Assembly: GCA_965247705.1 (NCBI GenBank)
Contig: CBDFHV010000006.1
Coordinates: forward strand, 1 to 64,000
Length of the DNA: 64,000 bases
DNA from: CBDFHV01 sp965247705
Lineage (GTDB): Bacteria; Pseudomonadota; Alphaproteobacteria; Rhodospirillales; CAMCUA01
Reading direction: 5' to 3'
Part shown: in pieces, positions 1-9,041 of the stretch
Numbering within the stretch: the stretch's first letter is position 1
How the letters are laid out: each line of letters begins with the position of its first letter
Notes under the pieces: generated by a model
Told to the model about the DNA's origin: nothing
The model's input: the letters and a program-made list of their open reading frames with translations, nothing else
Databases searched by the model: none
Made by a program: the position numbers and the translations under genes

Positions 1-889
1 GCCAACGAGGCCAAGTCCGAGTTCCTGTCTTCCATGAGCCACGAACTGAGAACGCCAATGAACGCTATCCTGGGCTTCGGGCAGATGTTGGAGTTCAATT
101 CCAAGGAACTCTTGACCAAGACCCAAAAAGGCTATGTCGACCACATTTTGGGAGCCGGACAGCACTTACTCGAGCTAATCGATGAAGTCTTGGACCTTTC
201 CAAGATCGAGGCCGGCGGGGTGAAGCTGTACATTGAGAACGTACATACCAGATCCGCCCTTGATGATTGTATTTCGCTTATCCGTTCGATGGCGGACAAT
301 CGCGGTATCGAGATCGTCGTCGGAAAAGGATTCGATACAGCGACGGAGATACGCGCCGACCACACCCGGTTCAAGCAATCGCTGCTCAACCTGATGTCCA
401 ACGCTGTCAAGTACAACCGTGAGAATGGCACGATGACGCTTGATTGTCATGAGACAACCAACGGCATGCTCCATATCTCTGTCACCGATACCGGCGAGGG
501 CATTCCCGAGGTCATGCTCGGCGAACTATTTGAGCCGTTCCGCCGGCTGAGGGCGGAGAACGCAAAGATCGAGGGTACCGGCATCGGTCTCACCATAACC
601 AAGCAGCTTGTTGAGAGGATGGGCGGTCGAATTGGCGTCGAATCCGAGGTCGGCAAGGGGTCCACTTTCTGGATCGAGCTTCCCCTGAACCAAGGAATTC
701 CTATTGACGAAGCAGTCGTCGATCATGAAGTGGCGAGAGATAAGACCAAAATAATTCCCGAAGTAAACGGCACCGTGCTTTATGTAGAAGACAACCCGAC
801 CAACTTGCATCTGATGGAGCGGATCATCGATCGCGTCCCGGGGCTCTCCATGATCTCGGCGCACAATGCCGAGTTGGGTATCGAACTAG

Positions 890-980
890 TGTTCCGATCG
901 AGACATTTCGTTCCCATTAAATCTACGCAAACTGCGACCTTCACCCCCGGGCTCAGGAACCAAATGTTAGAATCGCAACA
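890..980. mobile_element. 91-bp mini-element (MITE-like) in the kinase receiver domain
   Basis: The insert is flanked by CTAG at 886-889 and 981-984. Its ends form imperfect terminal inverted repeats: TGTTCCGAT at the left and, reverse-complemented, TGTTGCGAT at the right; a second block ACATTT also matches, giving about 15 of 21 paired positions. Deleting the insert plus one CTAG rejoins GIEL to AKSKNP in the correct receiver frame, which is strong evidence of a recent insertion. It has no coding capacity. The ends do not match any of the full insertion sequences in the window. Confidence 0.82.
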
Positions 981-1108
981 CTAGCGAAGAGCAAGAATCC
1001 CCACCTGATCATACTTGACATCAATCTTCCCGGGATGGACGGGTTTGGGGCCCTAAAGAAGCTGCAACACATCAAGAACACTCGTGACATCCCGGTCATC
1101 GCGCTAAG

Positions 1109-2075
1109 TGTCCGTCCGGGGACTTTATGAGTCGGATGAATCGGTTATCCGGCGGCCCCTCTTGAAGAGCTGAATCAGCTGTGATTCTCTGGGGTGGTGA
1201 ATTTGCTCTTGAGGTGCCCCATGTGGACTGCCGACAACCGCCCGCGCTACAACCGCGACAAACTGCGTTATCCGAGCGACCTGACCGATGCGGAATGGGC
1301 GCATATCGAGCCGCTGATCCCGCCGGGCAAGCCCGGCGGCGGCAAACGGCGCGTCGCTATCCGCGAGGTGATCAACGGCGTGATGTACATTCTGAGCACC
1401 GGCTGCCAGTGGCGCGCGCTGCCCAAGGATTTGCCGCCCAGAAGCACCGTGCATGATTACCTCGGCCTGTGGAACTGGGACGGCACGCTGGATCGCATCC
1501 ATCATGCGCTCTACCTCAAGTGCCGCGAAAAAGCCGCGCGCGAAGCCAGCCCCACGGCCTGCATCATCGACAGTCAGAGTGTGAAAAGCGCTGAAAAAGG
1601 GGGGCTCGCATCGACAGCCACGGCTTCGATGCCGGCAAGCTGATCAAGGGCAAGAAGCGGCATGTTCTGGTCGATACGCAAGGCTTGCTGCTGCACGGCA
1701 TCGTCACCGCCGCCGACGTTCAGGATCGCGACGGCGGTCTCGCGCTGCTGGCGACCTTGTTCGGTCTGTTTCCCTTTCTCGGGAAATTGTTCGCCGACAG
1801 CGCCTATCAGGGCCCGGTCTTTCACCGCGCCCTGGCCGGCATCCTGCCCGATCTCGAGACCGAGATCGTCAAGCGATCCGATCGGGTGAAGGGCTTCGTC
1901 GTCCAGCCCAGGCGTTGGGTGGTCGAACGCACCATCGCCTGGCTCAACCGCTGCCGCCGACTGGCCAAGGACTGGGAGAACCTCAACCGCAACGCGCTCG
2001 CCTTCATCAAGCTCGCGTCCATTCGACTCATGCTCCGAAAACTCTGTAATCCTACATAAAGTCTCCGGACGGACT
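1109..2075 (+). mobile_element. IS5-family element (IS427-like), copy 1
   Basis: Terminal inverted repeats start GTCCGTCCGGGGACTT on the left; the right end reverse-complements to GTCCGTCCGGAGACTT. The flanking direct repeat is CTAAG at 1104-1108 and 2076-2080 (the true duplication may be the 4-bp CTAA). It carries one transposase split over two frames. It interrupts the receiver domain of the hybrid kinase exactly at ALS/ANA. Confidence 0.9.
1221..2059 (+). CDS. IS5-family transposase (two frames joined by -1 frameshift)
   Basis: DDE transposase that cuts and joins the element ends. The first frame starts at ATG 1221 (MWTADNR) and would stop at 1643; the second frame continues to 2059. The junction is a run of five A and six G at 1594-1604; slipping back one base there reads EKGGARID and continues as KGKKRHVLVDT, exactly like the second IS5-family copy. 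Catalytic acidic residues are visible in IDSQSVK, FADSAYQG and RRWVVERT. Programmed -1 frameshifting is known for the IS427 subgroup. Both halves look intact, so it may be active. Confidence 0.85.
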
Positions 2076-2305
2076 CTAAGCGCCAATGCCATGCCCAAGG
2101 ATATCAAGGAGGGCATCAAGGCAGGATTCACCCAATACCTAACCAAGCCCATAAGAGTGGAAATGGTTGTAAACACGATCAAGGATGTCTTGGAAAGCCA
2201 ATGCAATGGGTCACAGGAACTGACTCTCGGGGGCCCCATAACGTCGTCCGATTGATATGGCCCGCCACGGCTGATCGACGAGGCGAATCCAAGCATCGCG
2301 GGCCG

Positions 2306-3256
2306 TCATGGCCCACCGGCGCCGCTCCCTTGAAGGGCGTCCCACACCGCCTCGACGATCATGCGGCCGATGCGCCCTTCGCCTTCATGGGTGACGCCGG
2401 CAATGTGGGGGGTGGCGATCAGGTTGGGGGCGCCGGACAAGGGGCTGCCGCCGGCCAGGGGCTCGTGGGCATAAACATCGATCGCGGCGCCGCCCAGGTG
2501 GCCCGAGGCGAGGGCATGGGCGAGGGCCGCTTCGTCGACGATGTCGCCCCGCGAGGTGTTGATCAGGATCGCGCCCGGCCTCATCTGGGCGAGGCGGTCG
2601 GCGGTGATCATGCCACGGGTCACCTCCGTCAGCGGTACGTGCAGGCTGAGCACATCGCACTCCGCCAGCAGGTGGTCGAGGTCTCGGCGCGTTACCTGGA
2701 ACGCGTCCCAGGCGCGGTCGTCGACGGAAACGTACGGGTCCGCCGCCACAAGCTTCATGCCGAGCGCCCTCGCGCGGGGCGCCACCACCTGGGCGATGCT
2801 GCCAAAACCCAGCAATCCCAGGGTCCGGCCCATGGCTTCGCCGCCCATCAGGGCCTGGCGGGGCCATTCACCGCCGAGCACCCGGTCGCTCGACCCATAG
2901 GCGCCGCGCAGCAGGATCAACATGGTGGCGATCACGTATTCGGCGACGGAGACGGCATTGGCGCCGGTGGCGGGGATCACCCGGATGCCGTGGCGGGCGC
3001 AACCTTCCATGTCGATATTGTCGAGCCCAACTCCCAGACGTCCGACCACCGAAACCCGGGCCGCCGACAGGGCCTCCAGCACGGGTCCCCGCACCTGGGT
3101 GCGGTTGCGCACGATCAGGGCATCGGACACGCCAATGGCGGCCAGCAGGTCGCCGGGCCGGTCGACCAGGTCCGGCTCGAACCGTACTTCCGCCCGCTCC
3201 GCCAGCCAGGCCGCCGACCCGGGGTCCATGAACTCGGTGATTACAACTCGCTTCAT
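2306..3256 (-). CDS. D-isomer-specific 2-hydroxyacid dehydrogenase (SerA-like)
   Basis: NAD-dependent oxidoreductase acting on a 2-hydroxy acid / 2-keto acid pair. The 316-residue protein has the N-terminal substrate domain, the dinucleotide-binding loop (LGLLGFGSIAQ, about residue 146), the catalytic Arg in INTSRGDIVDE, the Glu in DVYAHEPL and the His in ATPHIAGVTHEGE. It lacks the C-terminal regulatory ACT domain of classical SerA, so phosphoglycerate is not assured; hydroxypyruvate, sulfolactate or similar substrates are possible. It lies 22 bp downstream of the antiporter operon on the same strand and may be read through from it, with no obvious functional link. Confidence 0.85.
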   Translation of the reverse strand: MKRVVITEFMDPGSAAWLAERAEVRFEPDLVDRPGDLLAAIGVSDALIVRNRTQVRGPVLEALSAARVSVVGRLGVGLDNIDMEGCARHGIRVIPATGANAVSVAEYVIATMLILLRGAYGSSDRVLGGEWPRQALMGGEAMGRTLGLLGFGSIAQVVAPRARALGMKLVAADPYVSVDDRAWDAFQVTRRDLDHLLAECDVLSLHVPLTEVTRGMITADRLAQMRPGAILINTSRGDIVDEAALAHALASGHLGGAAIDVYAHEPLAGGSPLSGAPNLIATPHIAGVTHEGEGRIGRMIVEAVWDALQGSGAGGP

Positions 3257-3278
3257 GGCGCTGCCCCGTATCCGTCCG

Positions 3279-4985
3279 TCACATGAGATTGAGAATCAGG
3301 TAAATGCCCAGCAACCCGATCACCCACGATACCATGTGGCCGAGGCGGGTGGTGCGGGCCAGCGCCCCTTCGGGCCGGGTGTGGCGGGCGGCGAGACCGA
3401 TGGCGCGCCCGACAAGACCCAGCAGCTGGCGCCGAACTTCGTGGTCCGCCGGGACGATCGTCTGACGCCAGCCGCGCACCATGCCCGGCAGCATGCGGCG
3501 GTACAGCACGTCCGTATCCAGGTTCACCGACGGTGTCTCGGGCGGATAGAGCCCCGAGCGCATCAGCCAGGTAAAGGCGAGGGCCGAGAACATGAGCAGT
3601 TGCAATTGGGTGATCACATGGGCCGTCGTGTAGGGGACGAAGTCTACGGCATAGGGCAGCAAGGCATAAAGTGGCGCCGGCCACACGCCGAGCCCGATGC
3701 ACAGCGCCGCGGCGACGCCCATGGCGATCAACATCGGCGCTGGCGCTTCCGCCGGCCGGCGGCCGCTGTCGTGGGCGAAAAAGGCGAAGAAGGGAATCTT
3801 GATGCCAGAATGATGGAACACGCCGGCCGACGCGAACAGCAGCACGCCCCAGGTGAACCATCGCCCTTCCTCGGCCACGGCAAGGATGATCATGGACTTG
3901 CTGATGAAGCCGCTGAACAGGGGGAAGGCGGAGATGGAGGCGGCGCCGACGATGCAGAAGCCCGCCGTCCAGGGCATGGTCTTGTAGAGGCCGCCGAGCT
4001 CGCTGCCGTTGATCGTTCCGCTGCGCAGCAGCACCGCCCCCATGCTCATGAACAGGAGCGCCTTGTAGAGGATGTGGCAGAAGGCATGGGAAACGGTACC
4101 GTTGAGCGCCAATTCGGTCCCCACCCCGATGCCTACGACCATGAAGCCGAGCTGGTTGTTGAGACTGTAAGCGAGCACCCGCCTCAGGTCGTTCTCGATC
4201 ACCGCGAAAAAGATGGGGAAGGCGGTCATGGCGGCGCCGATCGGGATCAGCACTTCGGTGCCGGCATACCCCCGGGCCAGGGCATAGACCGCCAACTTGG
4301 TGGTGAAGGCGCTGAGGATGACGGTGCCGCCCACCGTCGCCTCCGGATAGGAATCCTGCAACCAGTTGTGCAACAGGGGAAAGGCGCACTTGATGCCGAA
4401 GGCGAGGAAGATCAGCAGGCCGCCCGGCGTCTCCAGGCCCAGGTGGTCGAAGGCCAGCGATCCGGTGGCGCCGTAGTGGATGATCAGGCCGGCCATCAGG
4501 ATCACCCCCGACCCCACCTGAATGATCAGATAGCGCAGGCCCGCCCGGTAGGCCCGTTCGGTGCGCCGGGCCCAGATCAGGAACACCGACGACACCGCCG
4601 TCAGTTCCCAGAACACGAACAGGGTCGCCAGGTCGCCGGCGAAGACGGCGGCGATGGCGCTGCCCGCATAGACCAGGGCGCTGGCCTGTTGCAGCCGGTC
4701 GTCGTCGGTGCCCAGGCAATAGAGGTTTCCCAGGAAGGCGGCGATAAGGAAGATCAGCGCGAAGATTCGGCTCAGCCGGTCGACCCGCAGCAGTTCCAGC
4801 TCCATGCCCATGAAGGCCACCGGCCACAGGGCGCCCGCGTCCAGCATCAGGGTGACGACAAAGGCGGCCGCCGGCACCAGCAGCACGTAGGGGCGGCGCA
4901 CCGACCCCGGCAGCACCGGCACCAGCACCGCCGCCAGGATCAGGATCAGTCCCGGGTTGATGGCGCTACTCAGGCCGGTCGTCAT
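3279..4985 (-). CDS. Mrp/Mnh-type antiporter subunit D-like (third proton-channel subunit)
   Basis: Polytopic inner-membrane protein of the NuoL/M/N-MrpA/D family, which moves H+ against Na+ or K+. It is hydrophobic almost throughout and has the family core: the SSVFLIWARR helix, the conserved Lys region (FGIKCAFPLLHNWLQDSYPEA), and LAYSLNNQLGFM followed by SHAFCHILYKALLFM. The ATG at 4985 (MTTGLSSA) lies inside the end of the preceding small gene, showing tight coupling. A hydrophilic stretch near the C-terminus (residues about 475-535) precedes a final membrane segment. It is the third D/A-like subunit of this operon; which one corresponds to MrpA cannot be fixed from sequence. Confidence 0.85.
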   Translation of the reverse strand: MTTGLSSAINPGLILILAAVLVPVLPGSVRRPYVLLVPAAAFVVTLMLDAGALWPVAFMGMELELLRVDRLSRIFALIFLIAAFLGNLYCLGTDDDRLQQASALVYAGSAIAAVFAGDLATLFVFWELTAVSSVFLIWARRTERAYRAGLRYLIIQVGSGVILMAGLIIHYGATGSLAFDHLGLETPGGLLIFLAFGIKCAFPLLHNWLQDSYPEATVGGTVILSAFTTKLAVYALARGYAGTEVLIPIGAAMTAFPIFFAVIENDLRRVLAYSLNNQLGFMVVGIGVGTELALNGTVSHAFCHILYKALLFMSMGAVLLRSGTINGSELGGLYKTMPWTAGFCIVGAASISAFPLFSGFISKSMIILAVAEEGRWFTWGVLLFASAGVFHHSGIKIPFFAFFAHDSGRRPAEAPAPMLIAMGVAAALCIGLGVWPAPLYALLPYAVDFVPYTTAHVITQLQLLMFSALAFTWLMRSGLYPPETPSVNLDTDVLYRRMLPGMVRGWRQTIVPADHEVRRQLLGLVGRAIGLAARHTRPEGALARTTRLGHMVSWVIGLLGIYLILNLM

Positions 4986-5235
4986 AGTAGTCCTCCGGCC
5001 GCATGAGGATGATGCGCATCCACTTGGCCCCCAGCACCAGGCCAACGCAGACCACGAAACCGAAGATGGCGTAAAAGCCGAACAGGCTTTCCGCCGCGAA
5101 ATGGGGATGGCCGTGATAGAGGGCGTCGGCCAGGAACAGCCCGGCGCAGATCAGCACCAGCCATCGCACCAGCCGCGTCACGTTGGCGGGCAAGTCGAGC
5201 CAGCGGCGCCGGTCGGGGCTTTTGGGCGCGCTCAC
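4966..5235 (-). CDS. Small membrane protein within the antiporter operon
   Basis: An 89-residue protein with a basic N-terminus and two hydrophobic segments (about residues 22-40 and 48-70), ending in an acidic tail (EDYYDDRPE). It starts at GTG 5235, overlapping the stop of the upstream antiporter subunit, and its last 20 bases overlap the next subunit's start, so it is translationally coupled on both sides. It is not one of the canonical MrpA-G subunits. By position it is likely an accessory or assembly component of the complex; this is inference. Confidence 0.7.
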   Translation of the reverse strand: MSAPKSPDRRRWLDLPANVTRLVRWLVLICAGLFLADALYHGHPHFAAESLFGFYAIFGFVVCVGLVLGAKWMRIILMRPEDYYDDRPE

Positions 5236-6764
5236 GGTGCGGGCCTCTCACCCAGGGGCGATAGAAAGGCGAACAAGGCGTCGGCCTGGAAAAAAAGGAC
5301 CAAGCAGCCCGTCGCGGTGAGAACCAGCGCCGCGATGCACGGCCACGGCGCCTCGCGCACCCCTGGCACCGGCGACCAGGGTTGCATGGTGGGCGAGTCC
5401 AGGTAGGGCTCATGGTGGTGGCCGTGGCCATCCTCCGCGACCTCGGGCGGCGACATGAAGGCGCGGATCGCGACCGGCAACAGGTAGGCCACGTTGAGCA
5501 GGGACGACACCATCAACACGGCGACCAGCACCAGTTGCCCCGCCTCCACGGCGCCCAGGGCCAGGTACCACTTGCTCCACACCCCGCCCAAGGGGGGCAG
5601 CCCGATGATGCTCAGGCTGGCGATCAGAAATGCGGTGAAGGTGATGGGCATGGTGCGGCCCAATCCGCGCATCTGGCTGACATCGGTCTTATGGCTGGCG
5701 ACCAGAATGGCGCCGGCGCAGAAGAACAGGGTGATCTTTCCGAAGGCGTGCATGGCGATATGCATGGCTCCGCCGACGGCGCCGATCCCGCTCGCCATCA
5801 GCGCCCCCAGCACCACATAGGACAACTGGCTGATGGTGGAATAAGCGAGCCGGGCTTTCAGGTTGTCCTTGGTCATGGCAACGAGGGAGGCGATCAGGAT
5901 GGTGGCGGCCGCCGCGTAGGCCAGCCAGTCGCTGGTGACGGTAGCGGCCAGAGTATCGATGCCGAAAATGTAGACCGCGACCTTGAGAACGGTGAACACA
6001 CCCGCCTTGACCACGGCGACGGCATGCAAGAGGGCGCTCACCGGTGTCGGCGCCACCATGGCAGCCGGCAGCCAGCGGTGGAACGGCATCACCGCCGCCT
6101 TGCCGATGCCGAACACGTAGAGCACCAGCAGGATGGCGATGGTCGCGTCGTCGGCTCGACCGCCGAGGATGCCGCCGACCGAGAAATCCAACGTGCCCGC
6201 CACGCTCCAGGTCCAGATCACGGCCAGGAGTTGCAAGCCGATCGACGTCCCCAGCAGGATGCCCAGATAGACCCGCCCGGCGCGCTTGGCCTCCTCGGTG
6301 CCGTGGTGGGTGACCAGGGGGAAGGTGGACAGGGTCAAGATCTCGTAGAACACGAACAGTGTCAGCATGTTGCCGGCGAAGGCGACGCCCATGGTGCTGC
6401 CCAGCGCAATGGCGAAGTAGGCATAGAAACGGCTCTGGCGCTTCTCCCCGTGGCCCCGCATGTAGCCGAAGGAATAGAGCGAAGTCACGATCCACAGGAA
6501 ACTGGCGATCAGCGCGAAGGCCATGCCCAACGGCTCCAACCGGAAGGCGATGGTGAGCCCCGGCAGCATGGTCAGCAGCACCGCCTCGGGCCGCGCGCCG
6601 GCGGCCACGGCCGGTGCCAGGGTGGCGACCGACACGAACAGCACCCCCGCCGTCGCCAGGGTGACCGCCTCGCGCAGATTCGGCATTCGGCCCAGGGCGG
6701 CGATGGGCACCGCGGCCGCCAGCGGCAGGGCGATGCACCACAGGATAGTGGCGGCCTCGCTCAC
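5232..6764 (-). CDS. Mrp/Mnh-type antiporter subunit D-like (second)
   Basis: A 510-residue polytopic membrane protein of the proton-translocating NuoL/M/N family. Family signatures include FVFYEILTLSTFPLVTH, the Lys helix (GIGKAAVMPFHRWLPAAM), LLHAVAVVKAGVF and LAYSTISQLSYVV followed by HIAMHAFGKITLFF. It starts at GTG 6764, overlapping the TGA of the previous subunit (GTGA). A His-rich loop (EDGHGHHHEPY, near residue 450) sits before the last membrane segments. It would work with the other D-like subunits as an ion-translocating module. Confidence 0.85.
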   Translation of the reverse strand: MSEAATILWCIALPLAAAVPIAALGRMPNLREAVTLATAGVLFVSVATLAPAVAAGARPEAVLLTMLPGLTIAFRLEPLGMAFALIASFLWIVTSLYSFGYMRGHGEKRQSRFYAYFAIALGSTMGVAFAGNMLTLFVFYEILTLSTFPLVTHHGTEEAKRAGRVYLGILLGTSIGLQLLAVIWTWSVAGTLDFSVGGILGGRADDATIAILLVLYVFGIGKAAVMPFHRWLPAAMVAPTPVSALLHAVAVVKAGVFTVLKVAVYIFGIDTLAATVTSDWLAYAAAATILIASLVAMTKDNLKARLAYSTISQLSYVVLGALMASGIGAVGGAMHIAMHAFGKITLFFCAGAILVASHKTDVSQMRGLGRTMPITFTAFLIASLSIIGLPPLGGVWSKWYLALGAVEAGQLVLVAVLMVSSLLNVAYLLPVAIRAFMSPPEVAEDGHGHHHEPYLDSPTMQPWSPVPGVREAPWPCIAALVLTATGCLVLFFQADALFAFLSPLGERPAP

Positions 6765-8239
6765 GGGGCCGCTCCCAGCAGATGGGTGGCGGCGCCCACC
6801 GCCACGTCGGCGGTTCGCGTCGCGTCGATGCCGAAATAGATGCACGCGCCGGTCAGCAGCCATAGGGGCACCAACATCGAGGCCGGCGCCTCGTCGCGGA
6901 CCGCGCCGTCGGGACCGGGGCGAAAATAGGCCACTTCCACCACCCGCCACACGTAGATCACCGCCAGCAAGGAGCTCAGCACGATCAACACGGCGAGCGG
7001 CCACCAGCCCGCCTCGAGGGACGCGCGCACCAGGTACCACTTGCTGACGAAACCCACCGTCAGGGGCACGCCGATCAGGCTCAACCCGCCGACCACGAAG
7101 GCGGCCATGGTCAACGGCATGCGGCGGCCGAGGCCGGAGAGGTCGTCGAGGGACACCGAGCCGATGCGAAAGACGATGCAGCCCATGGCCAGGAACAGGG
7201 CGCCCTTCATCAGGGCATGGTTGAAGATGTGAAGGAGACCGCCGGCCAGTCCGGTCACCGTGGCAAGGCTGATCCCCAGCACCATGTAGCCGACCTGGGC
7301 GACGCTGGAATAGGCCAGCATGCGCTTGATGTTTCGCTGGAAGATCGCCACCGTCGAGGCGGCGAACATGGCCGCCACGGCCAGGCCCATCAGCACTTCG
7401 CGCAACGGCAGATCGTCCAGCAGGGCGACGCCGCCGAACACCGTGAAATAAATGCGGATCAGGGCATAGACCGCCACCTTGGTGGCCGTCGCGGCAAGGA
7501 ACGCGGTGACCACGGAGGGCGCATAGGCGTAGGCGTTGGGCAGCCACAAGTGTAGCGGAAAAAGGGCGAGCTTCAGGCTGATACCCACGGTCAGGAAGGC
7601 AAGCGACGCGAGGACGGCCCGCGAGCTTGCCACCTGGGGCAGCCTCTCGGCCAGGTCGGCCATGTTGAGGGTGCCCGTCATCATGTACATCAGCCCGACG
7701 CCAATGATGTAGAAGGTGGCGCCGATGGTGCCCATAATCAGGTAGCGGTAGGCCGCCGTCAGGGCTCGCCGGTCGTGGCTCATGCTGATCAGCACGTAGG
7801 ACGACAGGGACGAGATCTCCAGGAACACGAACAGGTTGAAGGCGTCGCCGGTGATGGCGATGCCCAACAGGCCCGTAAGGCACAGGCAGTACATGGCGTA
7901 GAACAGGTAGGCGCGGTCCGAGGCGATCTCGCGGCCGACGCTGAGGCGGGCAAACGGCATGATCACGCTGCCGATCGCCGCCACCACCACCAGCAGGATC
8001 GCGCCCACCAAATCCACCCGGTACTCGATGCCCCAGGGCGGCTCCCAGCCGCCGAGGTGATAGGAGATGACGCCGCCGCCGGTGACCTGGGCCAGCAGCG
8101 CCACGGCGGTTGCGAGGCTGAACCAGCTCACGCCGAGGGCCACCAGCCAGGTCGCCAAGCCGTGGCGCAGCAGCACACAAAGGGGCGCCGCCAACAGGGG
8201 CACCACCACCTGAAGGGCCGGCAGGTGGTCGGCGATCAA
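6761..8239 (-). CDS. mrpD: Na+/H+ antiporter subunit MrpD
   Basis: A 492-residue polytopic membrane protein closest in style to MrpD/MnhD. Conserved features are FVFLEISSLSSYVLIS, GISLKLALFPLHLWLPNAY (channel Lys), FLAATATKVAVYALIR and LAYSSVAQVGYMVLG followed by HIFNHALMKGALFL. It begins at a TTG codon at 8239 whose bases overlap the TGA of mrpC, a typical coupled start. The C-D adjacency is the usual Mrp order. Known role: central proton pathway of the Mrp complex. Confidence 0.88.
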   Translation of the reverse strand: MIADHLPALQVVVPLLAAPLCVLLRHGLATWLVALGVSWFSLATAVALLAQVTGGGVISYHLGGWEPPWGIEYRVDLVGAILLVVVAAIGSVIMPFARLSVGREIASDRAYLFYAMYCLCLTGLLGIAITGDAFNLFVFLEISSLSSYVLISMSHDRRALTAAYRYLIMGTIGATFYIIGVGLMYMMTGTLNMADLAERLPQVASSRAVLASLAFLTVGISLKLALFPLHLWLPNAYAYAPSVVTAFLAATATKVAVYALIRIYFTVFGGVALLDDLPLREVLMGLAVAAMFAASTVAIFQRNIKRMLAYSSVAQVGYMVLGISLATVTGLAGGLLHIFNHALMKGALFLAMGCIVFRIGSVSLDDLSGLGRRMPLTMAAFVVGGLSLIGVPLTVGFVSKWYLVRASLEAGWWPLAVLIVLSSLLAVIYVWRVVEVAYFRPGPDGAVRDEAPASMLVPLWLLTGACIYFGIDATRTADVAVGAATHLLGAAP

Positions 8240-8589
8240 CGTTCCGCCTCCGCAAGGGTGATCTCGTCCTCCTCGATGGTGCCGTAGGCGTTCTTGATCC
8301 GCACGACCAGGGCCAGGGCGAGGGCCGTGGTGGCGACGCCAACGACGATGGCGGTCAGGATCAGCACATGGGGGAGGGGGTTCGAATAGGTCTCTATCGC
8401 CTCGCCCAGGATGGGCGCCGTGCCGCCCTCAACCTTGCCCAGGGTGATGTAGAAGACGAAGACGGAGACCTGGAAGATGTTGAGGCCGACCACCTTCTTG
8501 ACCAGGTTGCCCTGGGCGATGACGATGTAGAAACCGGTCATCATCAGGACGATGACGATCCAGGTGTGAAAGTGACCAAGGGCGTCCAT
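8236..8589 (-). CDS. mrpC: Na+/H+ antiporter subunit MrpC (NuoK-like)
   Basis: A 117-residue membrane protein with three hydrophobic segments, matching MrpC/NuoK length. Conserved parts include GFYIVIAQGNLVKKVVGLNI and NPLPHVLILTAIVVGVATTA. Its start region lies in a short direct repeat (GGCGTCCATG-CTCAGGCGTCC twice on the plus strand), a small duplication between mrpB and mrpC. It ends overlapping mrpD. Confidence 0.9.
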   Translation of the reverse strand: MDALGHFHTWIVIVLMMTGFYIVIAQGNLVKKVVGLNIFQVSVFVFYITLGKVEGGTAPILGEAIETYSNPLPHVLILTAIVVGVATTALALALVVRIKNAYGTIEEDEITLAEAER

Positions 8590-8607
8590 GTCTCAGGCGT
8601 CCATGGC

Positions 8608-9039
8608 TCAGGCGTCCGGGGGTTCCGGCCGCTGGGCGGCGAAGACATAGAAAATGGTGATCATGGCGCCGGCCACGGTGATGCCGACGCCGAGTTCCAC
8701 CAGCAGGATGCCGATGTGCTGGCCGGCGGCGGGCTGAACGGCCAGCGGCGAATAGTCCAGGTACCGGCCGCCCAGGAGCAGGCTGGCCACCCCCGTCCCG
8801 GCAAACAGGAAAACGCCGGCCGACAGCATCAGGCGGGACAGCCAGGCGGGGACCACCCGGCGCGCCGTGTGCAACCCGAAAATGAGCGCATAGAGGATGA
8901 AGGCGGCACCGAAGATCACCCCCGCCTGAAATCCGCCCCCGGGGCCGAAATCCCCGTGGAACTGTACGTAGAGGGCGAACAGCATGATCGGCGGGATCAG
9001 CAGCTTGGCGACGACGCGAAGGATCGGTTGCCGGCGCAT
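8608..9039 (-). CDS. mrpB: Na+/H+ antiporter subunit MrpB
   Basis: A 143-residue membrane protein with the MnhB signature (YVQFHGDFGPGGGFQAG) in the first third and several hydrophobic helices. ATG 9039 follows the TAA of the upstream gene by two bases. Known role: subunit of the Mrp complex beside MrpC. Upstream in-frame sequence runs into the previous gene, so 9039 is the best start. Confidence 0.88.
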   Translation of the reverse strand: MRRQPILRVVAKLLIPPIMLFALYVQFHGDFGPGGGFQAGVIFGAAFILYALIFGLHTARRVVPAWLSRLMLSAGVFLFAGTGVASLLLGGRYLDYSPLAVQPAAGQHIGILLVELGVGITVAGAMITIFYVFAAQRPEPPDA

Positions 9040-9041
9040 GA

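Larger units (their letters stand above)
1..2255 (+). pseudogene. Hybrid sensor histidine kinase, 3' part, broken by two insertions
   Basis: The reading frame is open at the window edge, so the N-terminal sensor is outside. Visible order: HisKA H-box (SHELRTP, His near base 40), HATPase_c with N box (NLMSNAVKYN), G1 (DTGEGIP) and G2 (GTGIGL), then a receiver domain. The receiver runs to base 889 (LYVEDNPTN), is displaced by a 91-bp insertion, resumes at 981-1108 with the phospho-acceptor (ILDINLPGMDGF), is cut by an IS5-family element, and ends at 2081-2255 with the conserved Lys (LTKP). Removing both insertions and one copy of each target duplication restores one continuous frame ending at TGA 2253-2255. 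As it stands, translation stops at 984, so the kinase core may persist without its receiver. Cognate partners are not visible. Confidence 0.9.

Noticed and set aside
2922..5006. A very long plus-strand open frame (about 690 codons) opposite the antiporter genes
   Set aside because: It is rich in Gln, His, Gly and Asp, has no family motif, and lies antisense to clear membrane-protein genes; GC-rich DNA often leaves the antisense frame open.
5382..6839. Long antisense open frame opposite the second antiporter subunit
   Set aside because: Same low-complexity composition and no ribosome site; the minus-strand gene has unmistakable family motifs and overlaps its neighbours correctly.
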